Shown here piece after piece: positions 52,022 through 60,147 of a stretch of 64,000 nucleotides of DNA. The position numbers and the translations under genes were made by a program. The notes under the pieces are model-generated. The model was not told the DNA's origin, ran no database searches, and worked only from the letters and a program-made list of their open reading frames with translations. The stretch's first letter is position 1. Each line of letters opens with the position of its first letter. The DNA comes from Bacteroides fragilis NCTC 9343 (lineage in GTDB: Bacteria > Bacteroidota > Bacteroidia > Bacteroidales > Bacteroidaceae): the NCBI RefSeq assembly GCF_000025985.1, contig NC_003228.3:620001-684000 (forward strand), written 5' to 3'.

Positions 52022-54241
52022 TTAGAAGCGGATCGAGATGTTACCCATTACATTTGTACCTGCCTGGGCGGCATAGCCGGCATAATTATAGCGTTCGGGC
52101 TTGCCGTCCTTCAGCGTATAGCCGCTTCCGGCATACCCGTTGTTTTCATACTTTTCGTTGAAGAGGTTGTAGATGGTGAATCCCACTGTAACCGACTTCA
52201 CGTGTCGCAATTGGAATGTATATGCCAGATTGAGGTTGCTCACAAAATAAGCATCGAGTGTCTGCTCTGCTTGCTTGGCATTGCTCATATACTGCTTGCT
52301 GACGTACTGTGACTGGAGGGCGGCTTCGAATCCTTTGTGGCTGAACGAGAAACGATTATTCAGTATAAAGTCCGGAGAGAAAGCGATCGGGGTGTTACCA
52401 TGTTCCACTTCGATCGGGTTCTTCCACTCGTCTTCGTACAGTTTTTCGGTGAAGTTTTTCACCCGGTTCTTGCTCAGCGTACCGTTGATGTCCCATTGGA
52501 ACCATCGGCATGGCTTAACTCCTAGCATCAGTTCTACGCCCGTCCGGTAACTGTCCGGCACATTGCGTGCCATGGCTTCGCCTATTTCGTTCAATTCTCC
52601 GGTCAGCACCAACTGGTCCTTGTAATCCATATAGTAGAAGTTGACTCCGGCGCTCAACCATGTGTTGCGGTAGGTATACCCCAGTTCGTAGTCGTACAGT
52701 TTTTCCGCCTTCGGATATTCGTCTGCGTTACCGTCGGTATAGTTGTTTCGTGTAGGTTCTTTCTGGGCAACGGAGAAAGAGGCGTAAACCCGGTTGTTGG
52801 AGTCGATATCCCAGTTCAGTCCGGCTTTCGGGTTGAAAAAGTTGAAGTGATCGTTGACTGCGAGCTTTTGTAGTCCGTCAGTGTTGTAATCGTACTTGTC
52901 ATTGTCACCGTGTATCTTATAGTTGATGTAGCGGTATTGCAGGTCGGCATACGCGTTGAGGCCTGCCACCAGATTGTAGTTGGCTTTCAGATAGAGGTTC
53001 CCGTCCGTCTTCTTGGCTTTGTTACGGTAATATTCGTGGTCGGGCAGCAACTCGCCGATATAGTTCTTCACCCAGATCACCCGTCCGAAGTGCCATCCGT
53101 CGTAGTAGTTCAGTGCGCCGCCCAGCGAAGCGTCCAGCTTCTCATTCCGGTAGTTCACCGAGAATACGCCGCCGCCAAAGTGATTGTCCATCTTCTTCTG
53201 CCGGATCAGGTCGCTTTTTTCCACTTCCTTTCCATCGTACATAAACGGATGCAGGCGATACTCTTTCAGGCTGCGATCCTCTTTATACTCCTGATAGTAG
53301 CCGTCCCCCTTTGTATAATGGAGTGCCGCATTCAGGTTCCATGCTGCCGAGAAAGTATGATTCAGCAAGAGCTGATAGTTCATTTGCAGGTAGTTGTCCG
53401 TCTGGTCTTTGTAAAAGCGGATGTGTCCGTCGTCATCTGTGTACATGCCGCATGAGTTGAAGCGTCGGCCATATTTCTTCATCTCTTCCTTAGTTGCATA
53501 ATTCCAGGCATGATACGTCTTTTCTTTACCGCCGAAGGTGATGAACTTCACCGAAGTATTGTCGGCAAAATATCCACCCTGTGCGTAGAAAGAGTACAGG
53601 TCTACTGATGCCCGGTCTATGTATCCGTCCGTACCGATGTTGGACAGGCGGGCATCGAATGCCCAATGATCCTTCAGCAGTCCCGTCCCGAATTTTACTG
53701 TCTCTTTGTGAGCGTTGAAGCTACCGTACGAGGCGTTTATTTCGGCATAAGGTTGCATTGAAATACCTTCCGTCTGCATATTGACACTGGCTCCGAAAGC
53801 GCCTGCGCCGTTGGTCGATGTACCCGCACCGCGCTGCACTTGTATATCCTTTACGGACGAAGCAAAGTCGGGCATATTTACCCAGAAGAGTGTATGGCTT
53901 TCGGCATCATTCATCGGGATTCCGTTGGCTGTGATGTTGATGCGTGTCCCGTCTGTTCCCCGTACGCGCAGTGTGGTGTAACCGATACCTGCTCCGGCAT
54001 CACTGGTGGTCAGTGCCGAAGGAGTCATACTGAGCAGAAAAGGGATGTCTTGCCCGAAGTTCTGCTTTTTGAGTTCTTCTTTCGAAACGTTGGTGAATGC
54101 CACCGGGGTTTTTGAAGTGGCACGTGTGGATACTATCTGCACCTCTTGCAGATTTACTACTTTCAAGCTGTCTGTCTCGCCCGCTTGCGCGAAGACACTT
54201 GCTCCGGCCATCAGACAGCCGGCAAAAATCATCTTTTTCAT
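52022..54241 (-). CDS. TonB-dependent receptor for thiamine under TPP-riboswitch control
   Basis: A 739-residue outer-membrane receptor with signal peptide (KKMIFAGCLMAGASVFAQ). A TonB-box-like LQEVQIVSTRA (about residues 31-41) precedes the plug (TLRVRGTDGTRINITANGIP; VQRGAGTSTNGAGAFGASV) and barrel ending MGNISIRF. The mRNA leader is a TPP riboswitch, and PnuT and thiamine pyrophosphokinase genes follow, so thiamine or its phosphates is the likely ligand. In Bacteroides a receptor of this type is needed for thiamine scavenging. Confidence 0.94.
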   Translation of the reverse strand: MKKMIFAGCLMAGASVFAQAGETDSLKVVNLQEVQIVSTRATSKTPVAFTNVSKEELKKQNFGQDIPFLLSMTPSALTTSDAGAGIGYTTLRVRGTDGTRINITANGIPMNDAESHTLFWVNMPDFASSVKDIQVQRGAGTSTNGAGAFGASVNMQTEGISMQPYAEINASYGSFNAHKETVKFGTGLLKDHWAFDARLSNIGTDGYIDRASVDLYSFYAQGGYFADNTSVKFITFGGKEKTYHAWNYATKEEMKKYGRRFNSCGMYTDDDGHIRFYKDQTDNYLQMNYQLLLNHTFSAAWNLNAALHYTKGDGYYQEYKEDRSLKEYRLHPFMYDGKEVEKSDLIRQKKMDNHFGGGVFSVNYRNEKLDASLGGALNYYDGWHFGRVIWVKNYIGELLPDHEYYRNKAKKTDGNLYLKANYNLVAGLNAYADLQYRYINYKIHGDNDKYDYNTDGLQKLAVNDHFNFFNPKAGLNWDIDSNNRVYASFSVAQKEPTRNNYTDGNADEYPKAEKLYDYELGYTYRNTWLSAGVNFYYMDYKDQLVLTGELNEIGEAMARNVPDSYRTGVELMLGVKPCRWFQWDINGTLSKNRVKNFTEKLYEDEWKNPIEVEHGNTPIAFSPDFILNNRFSFSHKGFEAALQSQYVSKQYMSNAKQAEQTLDAYFVSNLNLAYTFQLRHVKSVTVGFTIYNLFNEKYENNGYAGSGYTLKDGKPERYNYAGYAAQAGTNVMGNISIRF

Positions 54242-54257
54242 GTTGCTAATTTGTTTT

Positions 54258-54330
54258 TCTCTACGCCGGCATTACCCGGATCAGGTCAAAGGGTATGTTC
54301 TCAGCCCGTCATGTTAAGGCACCCCTACTA
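54258..54330 (-). promoter_or_regulatory. TPP riboswitch (THI element)
   Basis: On the minus strand: GGGGTGCC, the diagnostic GGGCTGAGA, ACCCTTTGACCTGATC and CCGGGTAATGCCGGCG in order, the conserved thi-box aptamer. Its 3' end is about 17 bases from the receptor ATG with no separate terminator, so repression by TPP is probably by blocking translation start. Confidence 0.96.
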
Positions 54331-54343
54331 AGTGAATCGGCGG

Positions 54344-54374
54344 CAAATTTACGCTTTTTGCTTGTGTAAAGCAA
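54344..54374 (-). promoter_or_regulatory. Promoter of the thiamine operon
   Basis: On the minus strand TTG (54372-54374), 20 bp, then TAAATTTG (54344-54351), fitting the Bacteroides consensus. The transcript would start a few bases before the riboswitch. Confidence 0.65.
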
Positions 54375-54404
54375 GAAACACTTCGCTATTTGATAAAAAC
54401 ATTG

Positions 54405-54412
54405 TAGCTTTG
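54405..54412 (+). promoter_or_regulatory. -7 box for the MscS gene
   Basis: TAGCTTTG matches TAnnTTTG, 41 bp before the start codon. Divergent to the thiamine promoter about 55 bp away. Confidence 0.5.
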
Positions 54413-54453
54413 TCCGCTGTTATTAAATGGACAAACTCTAAAATTGTATTATT

Positions 54454-55359
54454 ATGCTACTATTCCAAACTACACAACAAGTCGCTGATTCCCTGCAAGT
54501 GGCGGCTGAGAAGCTGGACCAGGCTATAGCCCAGGCAGACGGGCTCGATAAGTTGGGACTGATCACCCAACAACTGATAGACTCGGGCATACAGGCCGGA
54601 GGACATATTCTGAAAGCGGTCATTGTATTTTTGGTCGGACGTTTTCTGATCCGGATGCTGAACCGTCTGGTCGGCCGGGTGATGGATAAGAGAAACGTGG
54701 ATATCAGTATCAAGACTTTTGTAAAGAGTCTCGTTAATATCCTTCTTACCGTACTATTAATTGTTTCCGTGGTAGGCGCATTGGGCGTCGAGACGACTTC
54801 GTTTGCTGCTTTGCTGGCTTCTGCCGGTGTGGCTGTCGGTATGGCGCTTTCCGGTAATTTGCAAAATTTTGCCGGCGGACTGGTTATTTTACTGTTCAAA
54901 CCCTATAAGGTAGGCGACTGGATCGAAGCACAAAGTGTTTCCGGTACGGTCAAGGAAATTCAGATATTCCATACAATCCTGACAACTGCCGACAACAAGC
55001 TCATCTATGTGCCCAACGGGGCTTTAAGCAGTGGAGTGGTGACTAACTATAGTAACCAGAAGACCCGCCGCGTTGAATGGATCTTTGGCGTCGATTATGG
55101 TGAAGACTATAATAAGGTGGAAAAAGTGGTACGTGAGGTGCTGACCGCCGATAAGCGTATTCTCAATGATCCTGCTCCGTTTATAGCTCTGCATACGCTG
55201 GATGCCAGTAGTGTGAATGTTGTAGTCCGTGTTTGGGTGGAGAGTGGCGATTATTGGGGCGTTTATTTCGACATAAACAAGACGATTTATGCTACGTTCA
55301 ATGAAAAAGGCATCAATTTTCCCTTCCCGCAACTTACGGTTCATCAGGCTCCGAATTGA
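54454..55359 (+). CDS. MscS-type small-conductance mechanosensitive channel
   Basis: A 301-residue inner-membrane channel protecting against hypo-osmotic shock. Three N-terminal helices end in the pore helix with the glycine/alanine pattern ASAGVAVGMALSGNLQNFAGG (split motif, about residues 128-148), followed by the beta domain (FKPYKVGDWIEAQSVSG ... VPNGAL) and the C-terminal alpha-beta domain. Length is close to the 286 residues of E. coli MscS, with a short extra N-terminal segment (about 1-40). Confidence 0.95.
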   Translation: MLLFQTTQQVADSLQVAAEKLDQAIAQADGLDKLGLITQQLIDSGIQAGGHILKAVIVFLVGRFLIRMLNRLVGRVMDKRNVDISIKTFVKSLVNILLTVLLIVSVVGALGVETTSFAALLASAGVAVGMALSGNLQNFAGGLVILLFKPYKVGDWIEAQSVSGTVKEIQIFHTILTTADNKLIYVPNGALSSGVVTNYSNQKTRRVEWIFGVDYGEDYNKVEKVVREVLTADKRILNDPAPFIALHTLDASSVNVVVRVWVESGDYWGVYFDINKTIYATFNEKGINFPFPQLTVHQAPN

Positions 55360-55368
55360 TGAATATTC

Positions 55369-55408
55369 AAAAAGGGTGGCTACTTCTGAAGAAGCAATCA
55401 CCCTTTTT
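55369..55408. terminator. Bidirectional terminator between mscS and a small minus-strand gene
   Basis: AAAAAGGGTG (55369-55378) and CACCCTTTTT (55399-55408), loop 20 bases with a small inner stem; A-run and T-run on either side. Confidence 0.8.
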
Positions 55409-55428
55409 GCAAATTTATATTTAACCAA

Positions 55429-55668
55429 TTAACACACTCCGAAATCTTCTGTAGGATCATACGTGTTGTCTGTGATGCCTAACAGAAGGTTTATCTCTCT
55501 CCGTTTATCCAGATCCTTGAAATAGGTTTCCACCACTTTGTAAAGGTCAAAACTGAATGTAGATCCGGCGGCCATATCCAATGACTCTACCATCTGCTCT
55601 ACTGCCTGGTGGATTCTTTCTTGATCGATCAGGTGCAGCTCATTACTGTGAATAAGATATTTCTCCAT
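55429..55668 (-). CDS. Small hypothetical protein, 79 residues
   Basis: No family recognised. It is acidic and probably soluble, with a helical middle (RIHQAVEQMVESLDMAAG ... FDLYKVVETYFKDLDKRRE) and a polar tail ending PTEDFGVC. It has no signal peptide or membrane segment. It is convergent with mscS, sharing its terminator, and divergent from the ECF sigma gene. Coding is supported by isolation from other genes, the terminator and a full-length clean frame, but not by a known homologue. Confidence 0.6.
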   Translation of the reverse strand: MEKYLIHSNELHLIDQERIHQAVEQMVESLDMAAGSTFSFDLYKVVETYFKDLDKRREINLLLGITDNTYDPTEDFGVC

Positions 55669-55738
55669 AACCGTTATTGTTTTAAGATTCTACAGTTAAA
55701 ACATTCTCAAAGAGGATAAGGTTCAAACTGTTTTTTCT

Positions 55739-55746
55739 TATCTTTG
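55739..55746 (+). promoter_or_regulatory. -7 box for the second ECF sigma gene
   Basis: TATCTTTG matches TAnnTTTG, 49 bp before the sigma start codon; suggests housekeeping transcription of the sigma gene, as in the first locus. Confidence 0.5.
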
Positions 55747-55795
55747 CCATTTCTAAAAGCAGGACCTTAGATCACCAAGTGAGAAATATTCGATA

Positions 55796-56383
55796 ATGAA
55801 TCAATTTTTAGATTTTGACCAGAAACTGTATGCTGAACTCCGTAAAGGCAGCGAGCACGCTTTTGTTACTGTTTTCGAACGGTATAACCGCTTGTTGTAT
55901 GCGCTGGCTTATCGGTATTTTAAATCAGGTGAAGAGGCTGAAGACGCAGTGCAATATACTTTTATGAAATTGTGGGAGCAACGTTCCAGTTTTGAATTTC
56001 AATCCGGCATCAGAAGCCTGTTGTTCACCATCCTGAAAAACTACATTATGAACGAGTTGAGACATCGGCAGATTGTCTTTGAAAAGCATTACGAGATGGC
56101 TCAACGGAACGAAGAAGCGGATGACAGTTTTCTGAAGAATTTTGAAGATAAAGATTTCAGGGAACATCTTCGGACTGCCATCGGTAAACTACCTCCTCAA
56201 AAACAGAAAATATGCCGCCTGAAAATAGAAAAAGGACTTTCTAACCAGGAAATAGCGGACGAGATGCATATCACGGTGCCTACCGTAAAGTCCCATTATA
56301 CTCAGGCCATTAAGATACTCCGTGCGGAGATTGAATCGTTAATTGTATTACTTCATGTATTGTGGATTCATTTTTTAGAGTGA
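55796..56383 (+). CDS. ECF-type sigma factor of the second sugar-utilisation locus
   Basis: A 195-residue ECF sigma factor. Region 2 covers about residues 22-95 (FERYNRLLYALAYRYFKSGEEAEDAVQ ... MKLWEQ, split for description) and region 4 about 130-180 (LPPQKQKICRLKIEKG, NQEIADEMHITVPTVKSHY). The hydrophobic tail LIVLLHVLWIHFLE is typical of Bacteroides members. FecR is encoded 61 bp downstream. Likely targets are the three ACTCATAC/GTGTT motifs in this locus. Confidence 0.93.
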   Translation: MNQFLDFDQKLYAELRKGSEHAFVTVFERYNRLLYALAYRYFKSGEEAEDAVQYTFMKLWEQRSSFEFQSGIRSLLFTILKNYIMNELRHRQIVFEKHYEMAQRNEEADDSFLKNFEDKDFREHLRTAIGKLPPQKQKICRLKIEKGLSNQEIADEMHITVPTVKSHYTQAIKILRAEIESLIVLLHVLWIHFLE

Positions 56384-56389
56384 GCAGCA

Positions 56390-56418
56390 ACTCATACTTT
56401 TAAGTTGATGAAGTGTTT
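56390..56418 (+). promoter_or_regulatory. Candidate ECF-sigma promoter of the second locus, copy 1 (before fecR)
   Basis: ACTCATAC at 56390 and GTGTT at 56414 (24 bp start to start), with GATG between them. Shares both words with the copies before the GH95-like gene and susC. Confidence 0.45.
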
Positions 56419-56444
56419 TTATTATTAGATAAAGAAAAGTCGAA

Positions 56445-57443
56445 ATGAAAATAGATGATGCGATTATAGATAAAGTGCTCAATAACGAAGCTTCTGTGGA
56501 AGAAGCGGGATTGGTTGCGGAATGGTTTGCTACAGAAGAGGGTAGCGAATATTTGTCGGGGCGTTTGGAGAGCGAGTCTGCACGGCTCACCGAAGAACGG
56601 GCCCGGGAATGGTTAGACCATCCGGTGCCGGAAGAACGGATGCGGGAACGCTTCATCGGGCAAATAAAACCTGAGAAAAAAATAGTTTCTTATCGTCGCG
56701 GACTGATAGCGGCAGCGGTATTGATTCCTTTTTTATTCCTTAGTATATTTCTTTGGTTTCTGGCTGACAGAACCGGAGTCTTTTCTGCCACAGAATATGC
56801 TGAATTAAAGGTTCCTTGCGGAGAGCAAATGCAGGTTGTTCTGCAAGATGGAACAGTTATACAGTTGAATTCGGATACCCGTTTGCGGTATCCCAAGAAG
56901 TTCGGTCTGTTCAGTCGGAGTGTGGAGTTATGGGGAGAAGGCTTTTTTGTGGTCGCTAAGGATAAGAAGCGTCCGTTTATCATCGATTTGAAAGGTGTTG
57001 AAGTAAAGGTCACCGGAACTAAATTTAATGTAAAGGCATATCCGTCAGAACCCAATGTATGGGTCACCTTGGAAGAAGGAGGCGTGCTGTTGAAAGATAC
57101 CAAGAACAAGGAATATCCTCTTGTACCGGGTGAAAGTGCCGAATACAACCGGACATCCGGAATTTGCCAGATAACCAAACCGGATGATATGAGCCAGATT
57201 TCATCCTGGCGTTCCAATAGCCTGAATTTTTATCTTACTCCGCTGAGAGATATTATAAAGGTCATGGAACGGCAGTATGATGTTCATTTTGTGGTGCGTG
57301 ATTCCACCCTATTGAATAACAGGTTTACTCTATCTACCAGCAAAGTGAATGTGGACGATGTATTGCGTGATTTGGAAGCGGTTTCATGGATACGTTTCTT
57401 GCAAACGGAAGATGGGGGATTCGAAATTCAGAAGGAAAAATAG
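56445..57443 (+). CDS. FecR-family anti-sigma factor, second sugar locus
   Basis: A 332-residue anti-sigma regulator. The N-terminal cytoplasmic segment (about 1-83) is followed by one membrane helix (about 85-108, GLIAAAVLIPFLFLSIFLWF), the FecR domain (about 120-215, with VVLQDGTVIQLNSDT and LWGEGFFVVAKD) and a DUF4974-like C-terminus. It would restrain the ECF sigma encoded just upstream until SusC signals. An intrinsic terminator follows it. Confidence 0.92.
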   Translation: MKIDDAIIDKVLNNEASVEEAGLVAEWFATEEGSEYLSGRLESESARLTEERAREWLDHPVPEERMRERFIGQIKPEKKIVSYRRGLIAAAVLIPFLFLSIFLWFLADRTGVFSATEYAELKVPCGEQMQVVLQDGTVIQLNSDTRLRYPKKFGLFSRSVELWGEGFFVVAKDKKRPFIIDLKGVEVKVTGTKFNVKAYPSEPNVWVTLEEGGVLLKDTKNKEYPLVPGESAEYNRTSGICQITKPDDMSQISSWRSNSLNFYLTPLRDIIKVMERQYDVHFVVRDSTLLNNRFTLSTSKVNVDDVLRDLEAVSWIRFLQTEDGGFEIQKEK

Positions 57444-57468
57444 ATTGATTGAATTATTATTCTATAGA

Positions 57469-57507
57469 TAGATGCAGACCCTGTTCAGGAGCTGCATCTA
57501 TTTTTTT
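57469..57507 (+). terminator. Intrinsic terminator after the second fecR
   Basis: TAGATGCAG (57469-57477) and CTGCATCTA (57492-57500), 14-base loop, followed by TTTTTTT. It separates fecR from the GH95-like gene, which then needs its own promoter. Confidence 0.85.
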
Positions 57508-57527
57508 AGATAAGCTCTTATATGGAA

Positions 57528-57557
57528 ACTCATACTTTCTTTCGGATGGGGTGTTAG
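57528..57557 (+). promoter_or_regulatory. Candidate ECF-sigma promoter, copy 2 (before the GH95-like gene)
   Basis: ACTCATAC at 57528 and GTGTTAG at 57551 (23 bp). Beyond the core, GCTTATGTAG and GGCCTTT match the copy at 60060. Placed right after a terminator and 93 bp before the start codon. Confidence 0.6.
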
Positions 57558-57649
57558 CTTATGTAGTAAAAGGGCCTTTAAGAATATTTAATTTCAAGTA
57601 TGAACCGGATATCTATACACAAGAGATATCACAGCAAATATGTGTTTAT

Positions 57650-60052
57650 ATGAAATATCTGTTTACACTTTTGATGGCCTGTCTGTCATTGTCAACTACT
57701 TACGGTACGGTACATCATCCATCTTCTTCTGTTTCGTCCGGACGATGGGTGGTTTGGGCGGAGAAACCTGCCACATCATGGCAGGATGCATTTGTCACCG
57801 GCAATGGCCGCCACGGGACGATGGTGATGGGGCAACCGGGATCGGAACGAATAATCTGTGTCCACGAGGAATTGTTTATAAGAGGATGGGATCGTCATAA
57901 AGTAGCGGTTCCTTCAACAGCTTCGCTTCTTCCGGAAGTGCGCCGGTTGATAGAATCCGGGAGAAGCGATGCAGCAGATGAGTTGATGACCGATGAAGCT
58001 GACCGGCAATTGGTTGCTATGGGAGCCGTACAGCGCTGGCCTCTTATACCCCATCCAGCTTTTGATCTGTGCATTCGGTATACCGATACCACTCTACAGG
58101 CAGAGAATGGCTATAGAAGACAACTTGATCTGGAAACGGGTGAGACTTCCGCCTTTTGGGGTGGAAGAGGAGGAGTGACGGAATCTGTATTCTCATCCAG
58201 AGAGCATAATGTCAATGTGCTCCGTCTGAAAGCAACCGGACAAAGAAAGATAAATTTAGTGTTGGGGCTTAAGGAGACTCCGGGACGTGAAGGAGTTCAT
58301 TTTGAGCATAATCTGGATAGTGCTTTCTCATCGGTGAGTACAGAAGCATTTTCAGGATGGTTATCTTACCGTGCCGCTTACAAATATGATGCCGGTGGTT
58401 ATGAGGGATTGGCCCGAGTGTCTCTTAAAGGGGGAAGTATGATTACCGAAGGTGATTCTTTGAGAATAGCAGACGCTGACGAGGTACTCGTTCTTGTGAG
58501 AATTACTCCGTTGGAGAATGCAAATTTGTCGGTACGCCCTTCCGTGCAAAGGGAGTTGTCACGTTTACCGCTCGATTATAATACTCTGTTGTTACCTCAC
58601 AGTCGGAAACATGCCGAAATGTTTCGCCGCATGCAATTGGATTTAGGCTGTTCTTCCGATTGGAAAACGACTTCGACAGAGAAAATGCTTTCCGATATTC
58701 ATAAGCATGGGGTTACTCCTTTGTTTCTTGAGCAGATTCATGCTATGGGACGTTATTTGCTTATTTCTTCATCCGGCAAGTATCCTCCTCCTTTACAGGG
58801 AATCTGGGGAGGAGGATGGAAACCCGGATGGATCGGTGGCTTTGTATGGGATTCAAATATCAACTTGGCCGTCTCGGCAGCATCTATGGGCAATTTGCAT
58901 GAATGTGCGGAATCTTATATTGGTTATGTGGAGAGTCTGCTTCCCGGATGGAGACTGAACGCGCGAAATTATCTGGGGTGCAGAGGCTTTATTGTTGCCC
59001 ATTATAATGATCCGGAAAGTGGATATCTCACCCATTTCGGACGGTCTTTTCCCTGGATGTGCTGGCCTGGTGGTGCCGGCTGGAATATACGTTCTTTTTA
59101 TGAGTATGCCATGCTGACCGGTAATGAGGCTTTTCTTAAGAAACATGTGTTCCCGCTATACAGGGAAATGGCCGACTTCTATGAAGACTACTTGACTATG
59201 GATGGTGATAGCTTATATCACATTTGCCCCAGTGTTTCTCCCGAGAATGCTCCTCCGGGGACTGACACCTGGTTGAGCAAAGATGCTACAATGGATGTTG
59301 CTATTGCTAAAGAAGTGTTCCGTTTGCTTCTTGAGATGGGGCGTACATTTCGTGCTGACAAAAAAGAATTGGCTAAATGGAATAATTACCTGCAACGGTT
59401 GCCTTCCTACCGGATTAATGACGAAGGAGCCTTGGCCGAATGGATTGATGAAGCTTATCAGGACGTATATAATCACAGACATCTTTCTCATCTCTATCCG
59501 GTTTTTCCCGGTTCGCAGTTGGGTAAGTCGGAGGGAGATCCTCGTCTTATACATGCAGCACGTATCGCATTAAACAAACGTTTTGCTTTCGATACCGGTT
59601 CTGCCCATGGATTAATTCATGTGGCTCTTCAGGCAGTGCGTCTGGGCGATATAGATAAGGTAAAAACAAATCTGGACCGTTTCAGTCGTCGTCATTATTT
59701 ATATGACGGATTGGTCACTTCACATGATCCGGAACATCAAGTATACAATTTGGATGCAGTCTTGAGCATCCCACGCCTGCTAATGGAGATGCTGGTTTAT
59801 ACCGAGAAGGGAAAAATAGAACTTTTGCCGGCCTGGCCTTGTGATTATGCCGATGGTTCTATAAAAGGTATAAAAATCTATGGAGGACATACTTTGGACA
59901 TTACCTGGAAAGCGGGAAAATTGATAGAAGCTGTTTTGTATGCACGGCAAAATGAACGGTACGAGGTGGTTTGTGGGGATGTTAGAAGGCATGTACAACT
60001 ACATAAGGGCAAGACCTATCATTTCCCTGCATCTTTTTTTGCAGAAAAATAA
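57650..60052 (+). CDS. GH95-like secreted glycoside hydrolase, divergent
   Basis: An 800-residue enzyme from the ATG that begins the signal peptide KYLFTLLMACLSLSTTYG. An in-frame extension to 57449 would run through a terminator and promoter and is rejected. GH95-like features: N-terminal beta domain with WQDAFVTGNGRHGTMVMG, LQGIW near 382, the Asn-x-Asn pair in WDSNINLAV near 405, CPSVSPENAPPG near 528 (Glu where the family places its acid), and HRHLSHLYPVFPG near 610. Usual GH95 words such as the MNYWP segment and the C-terminal GWS..WK motif are changed. Family members cleave alpha-L-fucose or alpha-L-galactose. Confidence 0.82.
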   Translation: MKYLFTLLMACLSLSTTYGTVHHPSSSVSSGRWVVWAEKPATSWQDAFVTGNGRHGTMVMGQPGSERIICVHEELFIRGWDRHKVAVPSTASLLPEVRRLIESGRSDAADELMTDEADRQLVAMGAVQRWPLIPHPAFDLCIRYTDTTLQAENGYRRQLDLETGETSAFWGGRGGVTESVFSSREHNVNVLRLKATGQRKINLVLGLKETPGREGVHFEHNLDSAFSSVSTEAFSGWLSYRAAYKYDAGGYEGLARVSLKGGSMITEGDSLRIADADEVLVLVRITPLENANLSVRPSVQRELSRLPLDYNTLLLPHSRKHAEMFRRMQLDLGCSSDWKTTSTEKMLSDIHKHGVTPLFLEQIHAMGRYLLISSSGKYPPPLQGIWGGGWKPGWIGGFVWDSNINLAVSAASMGNLHECAESYIGYVESLLPGWRLNARNYLGCRGFIVAHYNDPESGYLTHFGRSFPWMCWPGGAGWNIRSFYEYAMLTGNEAFLKKHVFPLYREMADFYEDYLTMDGDSLYHICPSVSPENAPPGTDTWLSKDATMDVAIAKEVFRLLLEMGRTFRADKKELAKWNNYLQRLPSYRINDEGALAEWIDEAYQDVYNHRHLSHLYPVFPGSQLGKSEGDPRLIHAARIALNKRFAFDTGSAHGLIHVALQAVRLGDIDKVKTNLDRFSRRHYLYDGLVTSHDPEHQVYNLDAVLSIPRLLMEMLVYTEKGKIELLPAWPCDYADGSIKGIKIYGGHTLDITWKAGKLIEAVLYARQNERYEVVCGDVRRHVQLHKGKTYHFPASFFAEK

Positions 60053-60059
60053 AAATAGC

Positions 60060-60089
60060 ACTCATACCTTCTTTTCGATGGTGTGTTAG
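60060..60089 (+). promoter_or_regulatory. Candidate ECF-sigma promoter, copy 3 (before susC)
   Basis: ACTCATAC at 60060 and GTGTTAG at 60083 (23 bp), then GCTTATATAG and GGCCTTT shared with copy 2. It lies 59 bp before the susC start codon. Confidence 0.6.
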
Positions 60090-60147
60090 CTTATATAGAA
60101 AGGCCTTTTTATAAACTATAAAAATAATTAATTTAATACTGTATGAA

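Noticed and set aside
57449..57649. N-terminal extension of the GH95-like protein
   Set aside because: It would translate through an intrinsic terminator and the repeated promoter motif; the signal peptide begins at 57650.
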